Shown here in pieces: positions 6,424 to 8,481 of a stretch of DNA of 8,481 bases (its first letter is position 1; the number at the start of each line of letters is the position of its first letter). The DNA lies in assembly GCA_021161625.1 (NCBI GenBank), contig JAGHAG010000078.1, positions 1-8,481 on the forward strand, read 5' to 3'. Under the pieces are notes generated by a model. The model worked only from the letters and a program-made list of their open reading frames with translations. It did not search any database and was not told the DNA's origin. The translations under genes and the position numbers were made by a program. The stretch comes from Elusimicrobiota bacterium (GTDB lineage Bacteria; CG03).

Positions 6424-6497
6424 CAGGCCCGGAGGGATTTGAACCCCCAACCCCCGGTTTTGGAGACCGGTGCACTAGCCAGTTGTGCTACGGGCCT
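6424..6497 (-). tRNA. tRNA-Trp (anticodon CCA)
   Basis: Full cloverleaf of 74 nt: acceptor AGGCCCG/CGGGCCT, D-arm GCAC/GTGC, anticodon stem CCGGT/ACCGG around the loop CTCCAAA (anticodon CCA), T-arm GGGGG/CCCTC with the loop TTCAAAT, discriminator G. The 3' CCA is not encoded. The first two bases lie inside the rpmG stop codon. The order rpmG then tRNA-Trp is the one seen at the classic secE-nusG locus. Confidence 0.96.
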
Positions 6498-6663
6498 ATG
6501 CTTTTGCTTCTTTATGAACTGTTCTTTTTTTGCAAAAAGAGCAATATTTTTTCAATTCAAGTTTTTTTGAATACTTTTTTTTCTTATTCCTTCTGAAAAA
6601 ATAATTTTTCCTCTTGCACTGGGTGCACTGCAAGGAAATAGTGGTTGAGTCAACTTTTGCCAT
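6496..6663 (-). CDS. rpmG: 50S ribosomal protein L33
   Basis: 55-aa protein, highly basic, with two CxxC pairs: CTQC (Cys13, Cys16) and CSFC (Cys41, Cys44). It is thus the zinc-binding C+ form of L33. It starts MAKVDSTTISLQC, continues NYFFRRNKKKK and ends KKRTVHKEAKA. The ATG is preceded by AAAAGGAGAG with a 6-nt gap. The TAG stop (6498-6496) overlaps the 5' end of tRNA-Trp by two bases. It sits in a tRNA cluster as in many bacteria, but without tuf upstream. Confidence 0.95.
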   Translation of the reverse strand: MAKVDSTTISLQCTQCKRKNYFFRRNKKKKYSKKLELKKYCSFCKKRTVHKEAKA

Positions 6664-6741
6664 TTTTTACTCTCCTTTTATTCTGAAACCCTTCACTCTT
6701 TATTTTAGCCGAAGACCTCCCCCGCACTTTTCTTTTTAATA
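6664..6741. other. Spacer between tRNA-Thr and rpmG
   Basis: 78 nt where many bacteria carry tuf. I see the rpmG ribosome binding site and no coding remnant that I can assign to EF-Tu. Confidence 0.5.
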
Positions 6742-6814
6742 AGCCGAGGAGCGGGATTGAACCGCCGACCTCGTCCTTACCAAGGACGTGCTCTGCCAAC
6801 TGAGCTACCTCGGC
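6742..6814 (-). tRNA. tRNA-Thr (anticodon GGT)
   Basis: 73-nt cloverleaf: acceptor GCCGAGG/CCTCGGC, D-arm GCTC/GAGC, anticodon stem CGTCC/GGACG with the loop TTGGTAA (anticodon GGT), T-arm GGCGG/CCGCT around TTCAATC, discriminator T. No encoded CCA. It lies 3 nt after tRNA-Gly, so the two are surely cotranscribed. Confidence 0.96.
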
Positions 6815-6817
6815 ATT

Positions 6818-6888
6818 AGCGGGAGAGGGGAATCGAACCCCCGCTACCAGCTTGGAAGGCTGGTGCACTACCACTATGCAACTCCCGC
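6818..6888 (-). tRNA. tRNA-Gly (anticodon TCC)
   Basis: 71-nt cloverleaf: acceptor GCGGGAG/CTCCCGC, anticodon stem CCAGC/GCTGG with the loop CTTCCAA (anticodon TCC), T-arm GGGGG/CCCCT around TTCGATT, discriminator T. No encoded CCA. It is separated from tRNA-Tyr by a hairpin array rather than by the usual short spacer. Confidence 0.96.
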
Positions 6889-6889
6889 A

Positions 6890-7012
6890 AAAATTCAGCA
6901 AAGCTGAATTTTAATGCAAAGGGGTTATCACCCCTTTGGAACCCCAGAATAAATAGGGGTTTCAGGGGACAAAGTCCCCTGACAGTAAAATTTCCGCCTC
7001 CGGCGGAAATTT
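6890..7012. repeat. Array of five consecutive hairpins between tRNA-Gly and tRNA-Tyr
   Basis: The gap is almost wholly made of inverted repeats: aaaattcagc/gctgaatttt (6890-6912, 10 bp, loop 3); caaaggggt/acccctttg (6917-6938, 9 bp, loop 4); ggaacccc/ggggtttc (6938-6963, 8 bp with one G-T pair, loop 10); tcaggggac/gtcccctga (6962-6982, 9 bp, loop 3); aaatttccgcc/ggcggaaattt (6988-7012, 11 bp, loop 3). Neighbouring stems share end bases, and the last ends at the discriminator base of tRNA-Tyr. The 6956-6983 part matches the smc leader element. It may be a compound palindromic repeat inserted into the tRNA operon. Confidence 0.8.
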
Positions 7013-7096
7013 GGACAGGGGAGGATTCGAACCTCCGTAGCCCCATCGGGCGCGAGATTTACAGTCTCGTGGTTTTAGCCACTCACCCACCTGTCC
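7012..7096 (-). tRNA. tRNA-Tyr (anticodon GTA)
   Basis: 85-nt class II tRNA: acceptor GGACAGG/CCTGTCC, anticodon stem CGAGA/TCTCG with the loop CTGTAAA (anticodon GTA), a long variable arm, T-arm GGAGG/CCTCC, discriminator A. No encoded CCA. It is the first gene of the cluster, just downstream of a promoter-like sequence. Confidence 0.96.
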
Positions 7097-7108
7097 ACAA
7101 TGTAAATT

Positions 7109-7139
7109 ATTATCAAATTTAGCCCCTATGTCAAGTCAA
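7109..7139 (-). promoter_or_regulatory. Putative promoter of the tRNA-rpmG cluster
   Basis: On the minus strand, overlapping TTGACT (7139-7134) and TTGACA (7134-7129) precede GATAAT (7114-7109), with spacings of 19 and 14 nt. Neither is the ideal 17, but the strong boxes lie 12 nt before the tRNA-Tyr 5' end, where a stable-RNA promoter is expected. The sequence AGGGGC lies between the boxes. Confidence 0.5.
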
Positions 7140-7140
7140 C

Positions 7141-7195
7141 GCTGTGAAGAGTAGATGTAGAAGATGTGAATAGTAAGCGGTAAGCTGTGAGCAGC
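7141..7195. repeat. Degenerate heptanucleotide repeat
   Basis: Tandem 7-mers with consensus RARNNGT: GAAGAGT (7146), a slipped AGATGTAG (7153-7160), then AAGATGT, GAATAGT, AAGCGGT, AAGCTGT in register from 7161 to 7188, followed by GAGCAGC. GCTGTGA occurs at both ends (7141 and 7184). The stretch is G-rich on the plus strand, unlike its surroundings, and has no coding interpretation that I can support. Confidence 0.5.
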
Positions 7196-7248
7196 CCAGC
7201 ACCAACTTGGTTGAATGTCCTTTTTAATCTGTCCAAGTTGGTGCTGGG
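7195..7248. repeat. Perfect 16-bp inverted repeat with 22-nt loop
   Basis: The arms cccagcaccaacttgg (7195-7210) and ccaagttggtgctggg (7233-7248) are perfect complements. The structure starts 4 nt after the stop of the TPR gene on the minus strand. No U-tract follows, so it is not a canonical intrinsic terminator, though it may protect the mRNA 3' end or stop transcription in another way. It touches the heptad repeat, and the pair may form one repeat element. Confidence 0.8.
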
Positions 7249-7252
7249 TCAC

Positions 7253-8481
7253 TTAATCCTTAATTCTTAATCCTTGCCACTGATTTTTTAATTCTTTTTT
7301 CTCCAGAAGTTTGAGATAATATCGGGCATTCTGGTTTTCAGGCTCTATTTCAAGGCACTTTTTAAAATTTTCAACAACTTTATCCCATTGTTTCAATCTC
7401 CAGTAAATAACGCCTTTGTTGTAATACCCCTGAGCAAAATCAGGGTCCAGAGAAACTGCGCGGTCATAATTTTCAAGGGCTTTTCCAAATTTTCCCTTTT
7501 TTTCAAAAATCGTTCCAATGTTGTTGAAAATTTTTGCCTTCTGCCTGTCAATAAATGGAGCTGACCTCTTATCCCTGTATTCAAGGTCAAGTGCCCAAAG
7601 ACCTGTTTTGTAAAATGTAATTGCTTTTTTCAAATCCCCTTTTTCCTGATAGGTTGCACCTATGTTATATAAAACCTGTGCATCATAAGGGTCAAAAGCC
7701 AGCGCTTTCAAAAAATTTTCAAGTGCACGATTTTTATCTTTGCTGTAACAGGCAATTCCCTTTGAGTTAAATGCCTGACAGTAATCTTTTGAAAGTTCCT
7801 TTTTGTAAAAATCTCTGTAATACATTGTGGATGGAAAGTCGCTCCAAAAAAAATCAACATCAGTAAAGTTTCTTTCCTGCCCAACAGCACTCAAAACTCC
7901 ATGAGGAACAGGATTTACAGATTTTAAAAATTCAGGACTTGCTTCAAAGTGTGCTGTAATAAAAACTCTTTTGTTTAATTCAAAAAATCTTCTGAAAAAT
8001 TCCTCTCCCCAGACAAACTGTGGAATTACACATTTTTCCTGCTTTATAATCTGCTTTTTATACCAGGGAGCCTGCATTAGCCCCTGCGCAAGAAAAATTG
8101 AATCCTTCCTTTTTCCCTTTGCAATGTTTTCATACCAGAGGCAGAAAAGTTGAACATCTTTCCTTAAAATCACGGATGAACCTTTTGGAGTTGAGGCAAA
8201 AACATTTTGAGCCCAGTCCCTTGCAAAAAAATTTTCCCTGTTGTTTAAAAGAGAAAAATTTTTAAGAAAAAGAAAAAAACAGATTAAAACAAGAAGAGGA
8301 ACTGAAATTTTTTCAGGAATTTTTCGCAAAAAATATGCGCCAGCAACAAAAGCACAGAAAAAAGGCACAAGATAGGATGCTTCAACAATAACAAGGGCAT
8401 GGGGATTGGCAGGCATTTTTGAAATGAAAAGAAAAAAGGGCCCTGATATAATGAAAAAAATAAAAAGGGATTTTATAAAAA
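7253..8481 (-). CDS. DUF2723-like membrane protein with C-terminal TPR repeats, 5' end beyond window
   Basis: The frame is open to the window edge, so the ATG at 8416 is internal and the true start is not seen. Seen: three hydrophobic segments (8479-8420; around VEASYLVPFFCAFVAGAYFL; around ISVPLLVLICFFLFL), a loop with WYENIAKGKRKDSIFL...APWYKKQ that resembles the extracytoplasmic part of the DUF2723 (protein O-mannosyltransferase-like) family, and about four TPR units from ACYSKDKNRALENFLKALAFDP to WRLKQWDKVVENFKKCLEIEP. DUF2723 members are polytopic membrane proteins thought to transfer sugars from lipid carriers to proteins; the catalytic N-terminal part would be outside the window. Assignment is by pattern only, and activity is unproven. 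It is separated from the tRNA cluster by 156 nt and is probably a different transcription unit. Confidence 0.8.
   Translation of the reverse strand, partial: FIKSLFIFFIISGPFFLFISKMPANPHALVIVEASYLVPFFCAFVAGAYFLRKIPEKISVPLLVLICFFLFLKNFSLLNNRENFFARDWAQNVFASTPKGSSVILRKDVQLFCLWYENIAKGKRKDSIFLAQGLMQAPWYKKQIIKQEKCVIPQFVWGEEFFRRFFELNKRVFITAHFEASPEFLKSVNPVPHGVLSAVGQERNFTDVDFFWSDFPSTMYYRDFYKKELSKDYCQAFNSKGIACYSKDKNRALENFLKALAFDPYDAQVLYNIGATYQEKGDLKKAITFYKTGLWALDLEYRDKRSAPFIDRQKAKIFNNIGTIFEKKGKFGKALENYDRAVSLDPDFAQGYYNKGVIYWRLKQWDKVVENFKKCLEIEPENQNARYYLKLLEKKELKNQWQGLRIKD

Noticed and set aside
6349..6570. Plus-strand open frame across tRNA-Trp
   Set aside because: It is the complement of the tRNA, rpmG and the 70-aa gene; stretches like RRDLNPQPPVLETGA are typical false translations of tRNA antisense.
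6890..7012. CRISPR array
   Set aside because: The units are palindromes of differing sequence and length, without identical repeats or regular spacers.
6650..7046. Minus-strand open frames across the tRNA cluster
   Set aside because: They translate tRNA genes and hairpins; the cloverleaves explain the sequence fully.
7195..7248. Intrinsic terminator after the TPR gene
   Set aside because: The loop is 22 nt and no T-run follows the stem on the minus strand; kept only as an inverted repeat.

Overview
The window reads as AT-rich, gene-dense bacterial chromosome. Every gene I can support lies on the minus strand, so genes are described in the order they are transcribed, from high to low coordinates. 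Phylum is hard to fix. The SMC Walker A form GPNGCGKS, a DUF2723-type membrane protein with C-terminal TPRs, tRNA genes without encoded CCA and a strongly degenerate PriA suggest an uncultured lineage, perhaps Omnitrophota or another PVC-like candidate phylum. That placement is an inference with low confidence.

Layout: (1) 8481-7253 holds the C-terminal part of a DUF2723-like membrane/TPR protein whose 5' end lies outside the window. (2) 7252-7097 is intergenic, with a perfect 16-bp hairpin, a degenerate heptanucleotide repeat and a probable tRNA promoter. (3) 7096-6424 is a stable-RNA and ribosomal cluster: tRNA-Tyr(GTA), a run of five back-to-back hairpins, tRNA-Gly(TCC), tRNA-Thr(GGT), rpmG (L33, 55 aa) and tRNA-Trp(CCA). 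This resembles the classic tRNA-tuf-rpmG-trnW-secE-nusG locus, but tuf, secE and nusG are missing. (4) 6401-2603 is a compact run of overlapping genes: a 70-aa protein of unknown function, coaC and coaB as separate genes joined by ATGA, a family-4 uracil-DNA glycosylase, and a PriA-like protein joined to the glycosylase by another ATGA. (5) 2602-2351 is an intergenic leader with a promoter-like sequence, hairpins, a dispersed palindromic repeat and a possible 24-codon upstream ORF. (6) 2350-1 is smc, of which 783 codons are inside the window; the C-terminal part is cut off.

Functionally the block joins translation (tRNAs, L33), coenzyme A synthesis (CoaC, CoaB) and genome maintenance (uracil excision, replication restart, chromosome organisation). 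The most unusual signals are: a PriA that keeps all eight zinc cysteines but has lost every recognisable helicase ATPase motif; an SMC whose Q-loop glutamine position is leucine; a CoaC lacking the usual catalytic Asn and Cys; an smc leader with two mutually exclusive hairpins, no Shine-Dalgarno and a uORF overlapping the start codon; and the hairpin array inside the tRNA cluster, which shares sequence with the smc leader. I see no CRISPR array, transposase, phage gene or defence system.
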